From Anthoceros angustus (taxonomy: Eukaryota; Streptophyta; Anthocerotopsida; Anthocerotales; Anthocerotaceae), in contig VJWM01000126.1 in the NCBI GenBank assembly GCA_010909165.1, forward strand, positions 186,001 through 250,000: a DNA stretch of 64,000 nt, read 5' to 3'. The notes beneath the pieces are model-generated. The model saw only the letters and a list, made by a program, of their open reading frames with translations. It was not told the origin of the DNA and did not search any database. Both the position numbers and the translations under genes were made by a program. This document shows positions 1 to 10,351 of the stretch, piece after piece. The first letter of the stretch is position 1. Every line of letters starts with the position of its first letter.

Positions 1-464
1 AAAACCTGCGGAAGCTTCTAAAACCGGGATCCCGCAGCTGAGCTTATCCGCAAAGCCGAGGGGATGGATCCGCCTCTCTGAGAGTTTTCCCCGCTTCTCT
101 CAACCAGCTGCTTCAAGATCGGGAGCAAAGCCGTGCATCCTCCTCCCAAATTAGCATCATATCCCCGGGTTCCCTCACTTCCCCCGATCCGCAATTAGAC
201 ACCTGCAGGCGAGCGGCAGCGCAACTGTCTCCGTCTCTTGAATCACGCAGCGAAAGCAGAACCGGCAGTCGAGGAAGAGCGTGACAGCGCAGCGAGCGGC
301 AGGGCGCTCCGGACGCGGCGCGGGCAGGGGCGGAGGCGGCCTCGCGGGCAGGACAAGACACGACAAGGCCACAGTACACGGGTACAGCGCCCGGTCGTGA
401 AGCGCGAGTGGGAGAGAGAGCGCGCGGGCGCGGCGGTGGCAGGCGAGCGAGGCGAGGCAGCGGG

Positions 465-497
<33 letters not shown>

Positions 498-770
498 CTG
501 GCGGACTGGCAGGCAGGTTGCTCAAGGCGCTCAAGGTGAAGGCAAAGGCGAAGACAAGGAAGGCTCTGTGCAACAGTGTGCCAGTGAGTGCGCGAGTGTG
601 CGCTTCAGCGCGTGCGAGTGGTGGACGAGGAATGGCAAGAAGGGAAGGAAGGGAAGCCGGGGAGCAGGAAAGTGAGGAAGCAAGCGAAAGCTAGGAATGC
701 AGGAAGGAAGAAAGGCAGGAAGGCTGGCAGGAAGGAAGGAAGGAAGGACACTAGCAATAGGAAACATTAA
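1..770. repeat. GC-rich low-complexity region with tetranucleotide tracts
   Basis: A GC-rich stretch with a (GGCA/AGGC)n microsatellite at about 467-500 and a GGAA/GGCA-rich purine tract at about 640-750. Open frames on both strands here are compositional (Arg/Gly/Ala or Ser/Pro/Leu-rich) and show no recognisable domain, so I do not call a gene. It could be the 5' flank or 5' UTR of something outside the window. Confidence 0.6.
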
Positions 771-1380
771 TATATACTACATGTACAAGAATGCGCATCC
801 CCCAGCGTAGGCCTGTTGCTTAGTATCTAACAAAATGGTTTTGGCCTCTCCAGACTCAGACCAGGCCAGCCCTACGTCATCAGCTGTTAACTTTATCCTT
901 TATTTTGCTCGTGGCTGCATCACGTGGCTGCAGCCCTCGTCCTCGTCGCATCATGGTATGTATAACATAACGCCTCCCAGACTGGGCCACTGCCTGCCCT
1001 GACCTGCCGACCTGCCCTGCCCCCCAAACCGTGCCCGTATCATCACGACCGTCACTGATGCTGGTTGGTCACAGGCCTGGTTCGTGGTGGGGGCCGGTGC
1101 TGCCACCGCTTTCATACTACGGGGCTACTGTCCACTCGCCACGCGGCGCCCCAAGCTTCTCCTCTTTGCTCTTTTGTGCGCGAGACCACTTGTAAATCGA
1201 ATTGAATATTTTATGTATCTTCATATATCTCTCACTAATATGTTAGATTTATACTCATTATTTATATAAATTATTCGTAATCTAATTTATATATATTTTT
1301 AACTTTATTACTTTTTCATCAAAGTATTATCTACAAATCCATCCCTCATTTTCCATTTTCTTTTTTTGTACCACTTTATC
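771..1380. other. Intergenic, AT-rich toward its end; nothing recognised
   Basis: No open frame with a recognisable domain. Composition changes from GC-rich to AT-rich near 1195. Confidence 0.5.
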
Positions 1381-1394
1381 CAATACCCTACGCA

Positions 1395-1465
1395 CGTATA
1401 CCTAGAGAATGCCTTACCTAGAGAACGTCTTACCTAGAGAACGCCTTACCTAGAGAACGCCTTAC
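1395..1465. repeat. Short tandem repeat, about 18-bp unit
   Basis: About four consecutive copies of a unit reading TTACCTAGAGAACGCC with single-base changes. Related units in which TACCTAG becomes TACATGG recur at 1692-1752 and 1888-1960. Non-coding. Confidence 0.75.
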
Positions 1466-1794
1466 TTACTTACCTTACCGACTGCATGTATGTACATACT
1501 TGGATCAGTCTTGGATCGGTTCCTACATATTTGCCGTATCCTACGCTGCACCGTAGTATATATTAGAACACGTACAGCACTCTAAGTACCCCCTACAAAT
1601 TTTGTACTTGCTCGACAAAAGTACCCATCATTTTCCATATGCTTTCTTTATACCACTTAACCAAAGTTCGTATTTGTACGACGCCAGTAAGAATGGAGAA
1701 CGCCTTACCTAGAGAATGCCTTACATGGAGAATGCCTTACATGGAGAATGCCTTACCTGCATCGGTGAGTACATATGGAGAATCCCTTGTGTGG

Positions 1795-2075
1795 ACCGTG
1801 TACGTGCATTTGCGTCTTCCGGAAAGGTTAGTACTTACCGGTGCAGGTACAAAGGCCAATGTAGACCTCCTCAACAAATTTGAAAAGAATGCATGGAGAA
1901 TGCCTTACATGCATCGGTGAGTACAAATGGAGAATCCCTTGCGTGGAGAACGCCTTACCTAAGCCTGCGAGTATGTACCGGTACGTGCATTTGCGTCTTT
2001 CGTAAAGGTTAGTACTTATCGCTGCAGGTACAATGGCCAATCCAGACCTCCTCAACAAATTTGAAAAGAATGGTT
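1795..2075. repeat. Direct repeat pair of about 90 bp
   Basis: The segment at about 1800-1891 is repeated at about 1981-2072 with a handful of substitutions. Both copies start near GTGCATTTGCGTCTT and end near CAACAAATTTGAAAAGAATG. They are separated by the AGAATGCCTTAC-type short repeats, suggesting a local segmental duplication of roughly 180 bp. No gene is recognised here. Confidence 0.7.
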
Positions 2076-2599
2076 GTTCAGGGCTGTGACAGGCCCTCGA
2101 CCTAACGACAAAGATTAGAGCAACTCTTGCTAGAATGCCTGCAGTGTCCTACACTCCTTGCAGAAGTGGGTCACGTTATTAAAGATGTGATTATCAAGCT
2201 CCTGCAAGGAGAATAGTATGGATCGGAGATGAATTTCCGTTATTTTTATGATCCCAACAACAAAGGCACTGGAATAGAGACTTCAAACGAGAAACGTGGG
2301 ACGTCATGAACAAACTTCAACTTGAAACTTGTAGCGGTATGCAATTCCTTGGGGATGGAAGCCACGTTGCGGACGCCACTTGTAACGTGCGCAAGCCGGT
2401 CACCGGTGCCAGGTGAGAGAGAAGCCGGTCTCCCTCCCGACGAGGTGGCGACAGCGTGGAACCGACGCGGGCTCGGGTCCTGCCAGCGAGGATAACGACG
2501 GCCGAGCATTCACAGGGCCGGGACGTCTACCTTCTCTTAAATCGTCCGCTCCCAAAGAAAAAGAGACAGGCCGACTACATCTGCTCCTGGGCTGCTGCA
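2076..2599. other. Gene-free stretch upstream of the NAT10 pseudogene
   Basis: Several overlapping short frames occur on both strands but none shows a domain. The sequence may include the decayed promoter or 5' end of the NAT10 copy that follows. Confidence 0.4.
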
Positions 2600-5500
2600 G
2601 TTGAGCTGCCACAGCAGGCGAGGTCAGGAAGAAGCTGGAACCTGAGAGTCCAAAGTCGGCTGCGCTCCCTTTTTGTTGTGGTCGGGGACAAGGGCCGACA
2701 TCAGGTGCAGTCTATCGGGCATTCTCTGCTTGCGTTTGGAATTTGCAGGTGGTGAATTCGCAGAATATGCTGTCGAAGTCTGTAGTGAAGGTCCCATCGG
2801 TGTTATGATGTTACGAGAAGGGACTTTTTCTGAGCAGGCTTTTGAGTGTGCTCTATCACCTGCTTTAGCTGTTCCGTTCAGCTGCCTCCTTTTCAAGTGA
2901 GGTATTGTGCCTGTTCTTACGTTCCTTGCTGGCCAATTTCAGTCACGAGCAATAACGGGTCAAGCAGGTGAAAAAATGAAGAAGACAGGACACTTGGTCG
3001 ATGCAGAGGATGAAGAATCCTCTGTTCTTTTCATGGCATGGGCAAGCATTCGGCACTGCTATTATGCTGAAAACCGCAATATCCTTGGCCGAACGTTCAG
3101 CATGTGCGTTCAGGTAAAAGTGGTCAGTTCTTGCTCTGTATGTCTAGCTAGCTGCTCATGAGCTGACACTTTTAGTATGTATAGTGATCAGTCTCATTTA
3201 GCAGAAAGCAAGCCCCTGTTAGCTCAAAGATCGGAATATGTAACGACTCACCAAGGTGCCTACTGGTTGTGACAGGCTACCGCAGTGATAACGTTTCTCG
3301 ATGCAGTCTCGGAGAAGACTTTGAGAAGAACGGTTGCATTAACTGCTGCAAGCGGCCGTGGCAAGTCTGCTGCACTAGGAGTTGCAGTGGCTGGGGCAGT
3401 TGCTCTCGGGTTTGGTTCTTTAATAGCTTATTTGGGCGTAGCTAGTAGGGAATGCAAACGTAAAAACACTCAGTTTCTATATCTAATCTTGTTTTCGCTG
3501 GAACAGATACAGAAATATATTTGTCACAGCTCCTGGCCCTGAGAATTTGAAGACACACTTTGAGTTTGTCGTCAAGAGCGTTGATGCCCTTGAGTATAAG
3601 GTGAGAGAACTATGGGTATTCAAACTTCCCAAGTTAGTGATTCTTGTGGTGGTAACCGGAGAGGATCAGAATGATTTATTGCTCTCCATGTAGCTTCTCA
3701 TACTCCTCCTCCCCATGTAGCTTCTCATACTCCTCCTCCCTTAGAATTTATAGAGGCGCACGTTGACTACGAGTTGGTGGAAAGTACAAATCCTGCGTTC
3801 AACAAGGCCATTGTCAAGGTTAATGTTTTTCGTCAACACCGCCTCCGCCAGACAATTCGAGTACGTGCTAGAGATAACTGTTTCCACTGCGGTGTTCATT
3901 AAGAGATGGATTCACTCCTTTGCTTTTAGCTCAGGCGTCTTAGGGCAGTGAACCTATGTTTCTGCAGTACATTCAGCCACAGGATCATGCAAAGCTATCT
4001 CAAGCTGAGTTGTTAGTAATAGATGAAGCTGCAGCTATCCCTTTTCCAATTGTACAGGCCTTGCTAGGGCCATATCTGGTATGGGTATTGCCAGTTTGCC
4101 TCATTCTGATCTATTTTTATTATACTAAATTTCTCAGATACCAAATTTGGTTGCCCGTACGACTGGCTCTTGTTGAAGATATGAGATTGCAGATACGAAG
4201 GAACTGGCTGGTCACTGTCGTCGAAGCTCATTCAGCAACTTCGGAAACAGGGACAGACACTTGCTGATGGTGAGGCCCTGTCTGGTCTGCTCTGAACCTC
4301 ACCAAACATATTCAGGATGGTCATGGCAGTCGTTCCTACAAAACCATTCTTATTGTCATTCTGCTTGCAGGAAGGGTATTTAAGGAGGCGCAGTTAGCTG
4401 AGCCTATCAGATATGCAGCTGGTGATCCAATTGAAGCATGGTTGCATGGAGTCCTCTGTTTGGATTCCTCCAACCGCATTTTTAATATTAAGGGCAGGTG
4501 GGAATTACTGCTCGCTCTTCTTGCTGCCTTGTGTTGGGAGAGGCGACTTGCAAGGCTTACACAGAGCTCACATGCCGACTGTTGGGTAGTATCTCATCAG
4601 AGAACTCTAACAAGTGGAATACTCTTTGAGTGCCCTCCAGATTGCCACACCCAAGGGAATGCCAACTGTACCACGTGAATCGTGATACACTTCTTTCGTA
4701 CAACAAGGCTAGTGAGGTTTTCCTCCAAGTTTGTGTTTGTGACAGCGACTGGTGGCACTCCTTGTCGCCTCGAACTACAAATATACGCCAGATGACTCGC
4801 AGTAGATGGCAGATGCCCCTACTCACCATCTTTTTGTTATTTTGGGCTTGTGTTCTTTCAAATTTATTGAATGGTGGCATGTAAATGTCTACTTGTTGCG
4901 AGCTTGCTCAAAGTTTCAAAAGCAGTTGACACTTGCTGGATATTTAGGTCCGGTGGATGAATCAAGAGGCCATCTCCCAGACATGTTGTGTACACTCCAG
5001 GTTCCTGTTGTGGTGGTTGGATGTTGGATTTCACACTTTCTTGAAAGCTGGTTGCCATGGTTTTGATACTTGATGGTCGGATCACTTGGACATTCAGGCT
5101 TTTCTAGAACAATCAGTCAGAACTTTGGAGATTGAGTTTCCGGGGCTTTCAGGTGCCCGGATTGTTTGGATTGCTGTTCATTTGAGGGTGAGTTGAAACT
5201 GAGGTTTATACTTGTTAGTATAACTTGTGGCAGAGTTCACTCATTGTTGCCTTCATTTGTGTGCAGGCTGGGTCTGGCTCCGTTGCTGTTGATCTTACGA
5301 GGTAAGATGGCCTAAAAGTATTGTCAACTGGAGGTGTTAACTTGCAGATGAAAAGGCTAACTGTGTGGCTTCATTTCACAGATACTTTGAGGGTGGGATG
5401 ACAGATCTGAAGAAGATGGAGGAAGATGTGGCTGAAGTCGTCATTGGTCCTGTAAAAGTGACAGAGGCGGCGGTCAAGGTCAGGCACTGTGTCTTGGTGT

Positions 5501-5830
5501 TTAGGCATATTGCTCGTTGAACTTCATACTGAACGTTGCGGTCTTGCAGTCGTGATATGTTGGCACTTCTGAGTTTGTGACAGTTGATGACGTATTCTGT
5601 GTCTTTACGCTGGATTATTCCAGGAATTACTGCGCAAAGAACGGATAAAGCAAGGAAAAACTTGCCTCCTTTGCTAGTTGGCTTGAATGAACGGAAACCT
5701 GGGAAACTCCACAACCTTGGTGCCTCATTTGGATTGACTCAGTCTGTTTAAGAGTTTTGGAGAAAACTCAAATGTGTTCCTCTTCCTATCTGCCAAATGG
5801 CTGTGAGTCTCTATCAAAATATTTGCAAAT
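2600..5830 (+). pseudogene. NAT10: Decayed NAT10/Kre33-type RNA cytidine acetyltransferase
   Basis: Blocks of the NAT10 family (tRNA/18S rRNA N4-acetylcytidine synthase: helicase-like ATPase plus GNAT domain) appear in correct order. N-terminal RSLFVVVGDKGR is near 2660. Then come ILGRTFSMCVQ (3075-3115), Walker A GRGKSAALGVAVAGAV (3355-3400), TAPGPENLKT and VDALEYK (3530-3600), HVDYELVESTNPAFNKAIVK (3760-3820), Walker-B-like LLVIDEAAAIP (4010-4045), GDPIEAWLHGVLCLDS (4420-4470), YHVNRDTLLSYNKASE (4670-4715), MADAPTHHLFVILG (4806-4848), GPVDES near 4950, FPGLSGARIV (5135-5165) and ERKPGKLHNLGASFGLT (5690-5742). Intron-like GT-AG remnants between blocks show it is not a processed copy. The segment between the N-terminal block and Walker A (roughly 150 residues in relatives) and part of the GNAT domain are missing. 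An in-frame TAG precedes MADAP at about 4803, an in-frame TAA follows FGLTQSV, and frame changes occur near 5660. A functional copy must lie elsewhere. Confidence 0.88.
3688..3742. repeat. 25-bp tandem duplication
   Basis: Two adjacent copies of a 25-bp unit beginning CATGTAGCTTCTCATACTCC lie in the intron-like spacer of the NAT10 pseudogene. Confidence 0.7.
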
Positions 5831-6144
5831 GCTTTTTGGGGTTGGGTCTCAAAGTAATGTGCCTTACAGAAGAAGTTGGATTTTCAGAGTGAAATTACAG
5901 GAGAACATAGATGTATTCTATTCAAAGCTTTGCAGAGCGATGACGTCGACACAAGCACAAACCCTGGTGGTTGGCTTCAGCCTTGCACTCCTGGTTTGCT
6001 CTCTTGACAACCCATAAGACTTGGTCATCCAAGTTGTAGTCATGCATCGAAGTCTGTAAGTTATGCCTTCGTGTCTTGACGTGTCTGCAAGGCTGGACAC
6101 GCCTTCATGCCCCTGTTATAGATGGCTGTTGAATCCATACGTCC

Positions 6145-6395
6145 GGTGCAATCGATCTCCGCTTCCAACACATTGATGTTGGCTGGTTCATGCAGTGTGG
6201 AGTGAGGCTCTTCCTTCGGAGAGTAAAAGGTACCTCGCAGAGGATGTTGAAATCTGTACTGCCCCTGCCCCTGTCGCTGCCAGGTTCCATGGCGCTTAGG
6301 GACCTGTATTAAGTTAGGAGCATGAGCAATTCCTACCACATATTCAGAGATGTCATGGCACATCGCAAGAGGATTCTGTGCGTGCTCCTGCACCT
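6145..6395. repeat. Left copy of a duplicated flank (about 250 bp)
   Basis: This non-coding segment, from AACACATTGATGTTGGC onward, is similar over about 230-250 bp to 11612-11860 in the same orientation. Shared landmarks include GAGGATGTTGAAA, GTACTGCCC, GGGACCTG and CCTACCACATAT. It lies directly upstream of PPR gene 1. The second copy lies downstream of the orphan DYW module, so the pair brackets the PPR locus and marks an old tandem duplication. Confidence 0.7.
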
Positions 6396-6553
6396 GTGAC
6401 CGTTACAGTGGCTTGCTGATGATCAAACCTTAGTAAAGCACGCGCACTGTCAAATGGCTTTGCTTGGTGGTTCCAAGCTTCTGTCCATCACGCCTCCTGC
6501 TGCTGGAGGTGTTCATCTTGTATCCTTAGGCTCGGGCCGTGCTCCTGCGAGCT

Positions 6554-9500
6554 ATGACTGTCGGGAGCGGTGCAATCCAGTCAAGCAAATGGCAGAAGGG
6601 CCCGTGCTGGGGACAGTCTTCATGGCCTCAACAAAGTGGTGGGTTAGCGGGTATGGGAGATCCCGCTTGCTTGATTTCAAGGAACCTGCCGTTGACCCTC
6701 AACCAAGTCGAGACGTGCATCACCTTTGGAATGAAGGTTGCTGCTCTGGATATGGATGTGGATATGGAGATGGGTCCTTACAGGAGCTTGCCGGATGATC
6801 CTGGCCGTTCAGGTTATGATATGGGCGTGACGGCGGAGACCGTGACCAGGCTATGTCTTGAGGGCCGTCTCACTGAATCTGTGGCAGCTTTGGAAGTTCT
6901 GGTTAACACAAGTCGTTGTATTTCCAAATCTCTGTTTTACACGGTCCTGAAGAAATGTGTAGTGAAGAAAGATTTGGTTCTGGGTAGCCGCATCCATGCT
7001 TTCACGGTGAGGAAGGGGTACCAGTCAGACACGTTCCTGGGCTTCCACATCCTGCGGATGTATGCCTCTCATGGCAGGTTGCAAGACGCGATGGATGTCT
7101 TTGATGTAGTGGCCAACCCAGATGCCTTCACGTGGTCTGCCATCATCTATGCTCATGTGAAACACGGACAAGACAAGCAGGCCATAGAACTGTATCATCG
7201 GATGCGCGGCTCTGGTGTGAAGCCGGATGGCCATGTATTTGTGGCAGCCCTTCAGGCCTGTGCCAGGGGATCAGACTTAAAAACTGGGCAACAGGTGCAT
7301 GCCGATGTATTGGCCAGTGGCGTTGAGCCTGACCTGTTTATCTCTAACTGCTTGCTGACCATGTATGCAAAATGTGGAAGCTTGGATGACGCTCAGAGAG
7401 TGTTTGACGGCCTAGGTGAAAAAGATGTGGTGACTTGGACTGCGATGGTAGCAGGATATTCCCAACATGGCATGGGCCAGGAGGCCCTTCGTCTCTACAG
7501 TGGGATGGAAGAAGAGGGCATTGCTGTGCCCAACTCTGTGACATTTATGTGCCTCCTGCAGGCATGTGCAAGTGTAGGCAAGCCAGCTTTGGAGAAGGGG
7601 AGGGAGCTTCATGCGCAAATTAACGAACGTGGATATCAAACTGATGTGTTTGTCGCTAACAGTTTGGTGAACATGTATGCAAAGTGTGGGAGCTTGGAGG
7701 ACGCAAAGAGAGTGTTTGACGGTCTTGGTCAAAAAAATGTGGTCACCTGGACTGCCATGATAGCAGGATATTCCCAGCAGGGCATGGGCCAGGAGGCTCT
7801 ACTTGTCTTCTGTGGTATGGAAGAAGAAGGCATCATTGTACCCGATGCCGTGACATTTGTGTGCCTCCTGCAGGCATGTGCATCAGTGGGCTCCCTAGCT
7901 TTGGAGAAGGGAAAGCATCTTCATGCGCAGATAGTAGAACAAGGACATCATTGTGACGTGTTTGTAGCCAACAGTTTAGTGACCATGTATGCTAAGTGTG
8001 GCAGCTTAGGGGATGCTCAGAGTGTGTTTGACGGACTCGGGCAAAAAGATGTGGTGACGTGGTCTGCCATGATAGCAGGATACTCCCAGCAGGGCATGGG
8101 CCAGGAAGCACTACGTCTTTACAGTCGGATGCAAGAAGAAGGCATTGCTGTAACCGATTCTGTGACGTTTGTGTGCCTCCTGCAGGCATGTGCAAGTGTG
8201 GGCACAGTTGCTTTGGAGGCGGGGAAGCAGCTTCACAAGCATATTATAGGACACGGACACGGAGCTGATGTGTTTGTAGCCAGCAGCCTGGTGAACATGT
8301 ATGCAAAGTGCGGAAGCTTGGAAGACGCTCAGAGTGTATTTGATGGACTTGGTCACAAAAATGTGGTGACATGGACTGCCATGATAGCAGCATATTCCCA
8401 GCACGGCATGGGACAGGAAGCCCTACGTCTCCACACTGTGATGCAAGAAGATGGCTTGGCTGTACCCAATTCTGTGACTTTTGTGTGCCTCCTGCAGGCC
8501 TGTGCAAGTGTTGGCACCATGGCATTGGCAAAGGGTAAGCAGCTTCATATGCACATCAGAGAAAAAGGGCTTCAAGCTGATGTATTTGTAGCTAGTAGTC
8601 TGATCCACATGTATGCAAAGTGTGGCAGCTTGGAAGACGCTCAGAAACTGTTTGACGAACTTGTTGAAAAAAATGAGGTGACATGGACTGCCATGATAGC
8701 AGGATATTCCCAGCAGGGAATGGGCCAAGAAGCCCTCCGTCTCTATGGTGCTATGCACAAAGGAGGTATGACTGTTCCCAATTGTGTGACATTTGTGTGC
8801 CTCCTGCAGGCATGTGCCAATGTGGGCACCCCTGCGTTGGAGACAGGGAAGCATATTCATGCGCAAATTAGAGAACAAGGACATCAAGCTGATGTGTACG
8901 TGGCCAACAGTTTAGTGAACATGTATGCAAAGTGTGGCAGCTTGGAAGATGCACGAAATGTGTTTGATGGGCTTGGTCACAAAGATGTGGTGACGTGGAC
9001 TGCCATGATAGCAGGATATTCTCAGCAGGGCATGGGGCAGGAAGCCCTTCGTATCTACGGCGCTATGCAAGATGAAGGCCTGGCTGTACCCAACTCCGTA
9101 ACCTTTGTGTGCCTTCTTCAGGCATGTGCAACTGTGGCAGCTTTGAATGTGGGAAGGCAGCTACATGCTCAGATTGTGGAACAAGGGCTACAAGCTGATG
9201 TGTCTGTGGCCGGCAGTTTGATTAACATGTATGGAAAGTCCGGGAGCATGGTTGATGCACAGCAGGTGTTTGATGCGTTGCCCGAAAAAGACATTGTTGC
9301 CTGGAATGCACTGATTGCAAGCTACACCTGTCATGGAGACAGTGAATTGGTCTTTGAATCGGTATACAGAATGAGCGAGGACGGCATACCGCCAGACGGC
9401 ATAACATTCCTTAGTGTACTAACAGTCTGCAGTCATGCTGGTGTTGTGAACAAGGGGCGGCAGTATTTCAAGTCCATGAGCAAGCAATATGGCATCACTC

Positions 9501-9874
9501 CATCGGAGGACCACTACACGTGCATGATTGATCTCCTTGGTCGTGCAGGACAACTGGATGAAGCACTGGCGTTAGCAATGACAATGCCTTTACTGCCTAA
9601 TGCTGCAGTTTGGCACACTCTGTTGGGTTCCTGCCGAAAGTGGAGCAACGTGGAGGTGGGGCATCATGCTTTCCATGAAGCAGTGACGCTCGACAAGAAA
9701 GATGCTGCAGCATACGTGATGATGTCGAACATATACATCGGTGCCCACATGTGGGAGCAGGCACAAAAGATGCAGGGTAGGCGGAAACGAATCAGGGCAT
9801 GGAAGCAGCCAGGTCAGAGCTGGTGGACAGACAAGGACGGAATGGTGCATAGCTTTTTAGTTGGGGATGTATGA
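6554..9874 (+). CDS. PPR gene 1: large PLS-class pentatricopeptide protein, intronless body
   Basis: PLS-class PPR RNA-binding protein, a family that recognises organelle transcripts for RNA editing. The frame is open back to a GTG at 6539. In-frame ATGs are at 6554, 6653 and 6731; the residues after 6731 are the first that lead into PPR helices, so 6731 is also a plausible start. From about residue 95 the protein is a run of P-L-S triplets with hallmarks VVTWTAMIAGYSQ (P), VTFVCLLQACASVG (L) and SLVNMYAKCGSLEDA (S). Five adjacent triplets (about 7428-8990) are near-copies with a 312-bp period. It ends in P2-L2-S2 (YTCMIDLLGRAGQLDEA) and E-type motifs ending VHSFLVGDV at a TGA (9872-9874). 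The frame then continues without any other stop into a DYW:KP domain (next entry), so this TGA either truncates the protein or lies in an intron. An organellar location is expected from the family. Confidence 0.88.
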   Translation: MTVGSGAIQSSKWQKGPCWGQSSWPQQSGGLAGMGDPACLISRNLPLTLNQVETCITFGMKVAALDMDVDMEMGPYRSLPDDPGRSGYDMGVTAETVTRLCLEGRLTESVAALEVLVNTSRCISKSLFYTVLKKCVVKKDLVLGSRIHAFTVRKGYQSDTFLGFHILRMYASHGRLQDAMDVFDVVANPDAFTWSAIIYAHVKHGQDKQAIELYHRMRGSGVKPDGHVFVAALQACARGSDLKTGQQVHADVLASGVEPDLFISNCLLTMYAKCGSLDDAQRVFDGLGEKDVVTWTAMVAGYSQHGMGQEALRLYSGMEEEGIAVPNSVTFMCLLQACASVGKPALEKGRELHAQINERGYQTDVFVANSLVNMYAKCGSLEDAKRVFDGLGQKNVVTWTAMIAGYSQQGMGQEALLVFCGMEEEGIIVPDAVTFVCLLQACASVGSLALEKGKHLHAQIVEQGHHCDVFVANSLVTMYAKCGSLGDAQSVFDGLGQKDVVTWSAMIAGYSQQGMGQEALRLYSRMQEEGIAVTDSVTFVCLLQACASVGTVALEAGKQLHKHIIGHGHGADVFVASSLVNMYAKCGSLEDAQSVFDGLGHKNVVTWTAMIAAYSQHGMGQEALRLHTVMQEDGLAVPNSVTFVCLLQACASVGTMALAKGKQLHMHIREKGLQADVFVASSLIHMYAKCGSLEDAQKLFDELVEKNEVTWTAMIAGYSQQGMGQEALRLYGAMHKGGMTVPNCVTFVCLLQACANVGTPALETGKHIHAQIREQGHQADVYVANSLVNMYAKCGSLEDARNVFDGLGHKDVVTWTAMIAGYSQQGMGQEALRIYGAMQDEGLAVPNSVTFVCLLQACATVAALNVGRQLHAQIVEQGLQADVSVAGSLINMYGKSGSMVDAQQVFDALPEKDIVAWNALIASYTCHGDSELVFESVYRMSEDGIPPDGITFLSVLTVCSHAGVVNKGRQYFKSMSKQYGITPSEDHYTCMIDLLGRAGQLDEALALAMTMPLLPNAAVWHTLLGSCRKWSNVEVGHHAFHEAVTLDKKDAAAYVMMSNIYIGAHMWEQAQKMQGRRKRIRAWKQPGQSWWTDKDGMVHSFLVGDV
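7428..8990 (+). repeat. Five near-identical 312-bp PLS super-repeats inside PPR gene 1
   Basis: The nucleotide motif GTGACNTGGACTGCCATGAT recurs at about 7428, 7740, 8052, 8364, 8676 and 8988, a strict 312-bp spacing equal to 104 codons, one P+L+S triplet. Copies differ by scattered substitutions with no frame-breaking indels, indicating recent tandem amplification under coding constraint. Confidence 0.9.
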
Positions 9875-10351
9875 GAAGCACCACCAGATGCAGGTAGGTG
9901 GACCGATGTAGACGGGATTGAAACACAGAGAAGGGCAGCAGGAGCTAACAAGAAACCTGGGGTGATGACTGTTGAGGTGGACAAGCAGGTACATCGATTT
10001 CTGGTGGGAAAAAGGAGAGAGGATGTTGCGCTTAAGGAAGAGACCACGAATGCACGTGTGAAGCAGGAAGGAGGTCACGTACCTCACACAAAGTTGGTGA
10101 AGCCTGTGTGTGAGAAGGAAAAGGAAGATGTGCTTTGTGGGCATGCTGAGAAGCTAGCTCCAGCGATTGGTCTGTTGAACACTCCAAGCAGTATACCTCT
10201 GGTGGTAACGAAGAATCTACGCATGTGCAGTGACTGCCACAATTTCACAGAGATTATGTCAAGGCTTGAACAGAGAGACATTGTTGTACGGGATGGGTAC
10301 CGTGTGCATCGACTTGCAGATGGTTGTTGCAGTTTGAAGGGTCGACCATGA
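9875..10351 (+). CDS. E2 copy plus DYW:KP deaminase domain, in frame with PPR gene 1 after a TGA
   Basis: This segment is in the same frame as 6554-9874 and has no further stop until 10349-10351. It begins with a second copy of the E-type linker (KKPG, then VDKQVHRFLVG) that repeats the one just before the TGA (KQPGQSW, then DGMVHSFLVG). The DYW-type cytidine deaminase follows: the LVKPV pair, zinc/active-site HAEK (HxE) near 10141, LLNTPSSIPL, and CSDCHNF (CxxCH) near 10228-10250. It ends in GRP immediately before the stop. DYW domains bind zinc and deaminate C to U; the KP/GRP variant is associated with U-to-C editing. A GT (9777) and an AG (9892-9893) bracket 117 bp that is a multiple of three and contains the TGA. 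Splicing there would join the array to this domain; the intron is unproven. Confidence 0.75.
   Translation, partial: EAPPDAGRWTDVDGIETQRRAAGANKKPGVMTVEVDKQVHRFLVGKRREDVALKEETTNARVKQEGGHVPHTKLVKPVCEKEKEDVLCGHAEKLAPAIGLLNTPSSIPLVVTKNLRMCSDCHNFTEIMSRLEQRDIVVRDGYRVHRLADGCCSLKGRP

Noticed and set aside
175-770. Several overlapping long frames in the first 770 bases
   Set aside because: Composition-driven (GC-rich, tetranucleotide repeats), overlapping on both strands, no domain.
1395-1960. Possible CRISPR-like array from short repeats with spacers
   Set aside because: Eukaryotic context, degenerate units, and contiguous tandem arrangement without regular unique spacers.
7025-9407. Minus-strand frames repeated under the PPR array
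   Set aside because: Antisense shadows of the repeated PLS triplets; they repeat only because the sense strand does.
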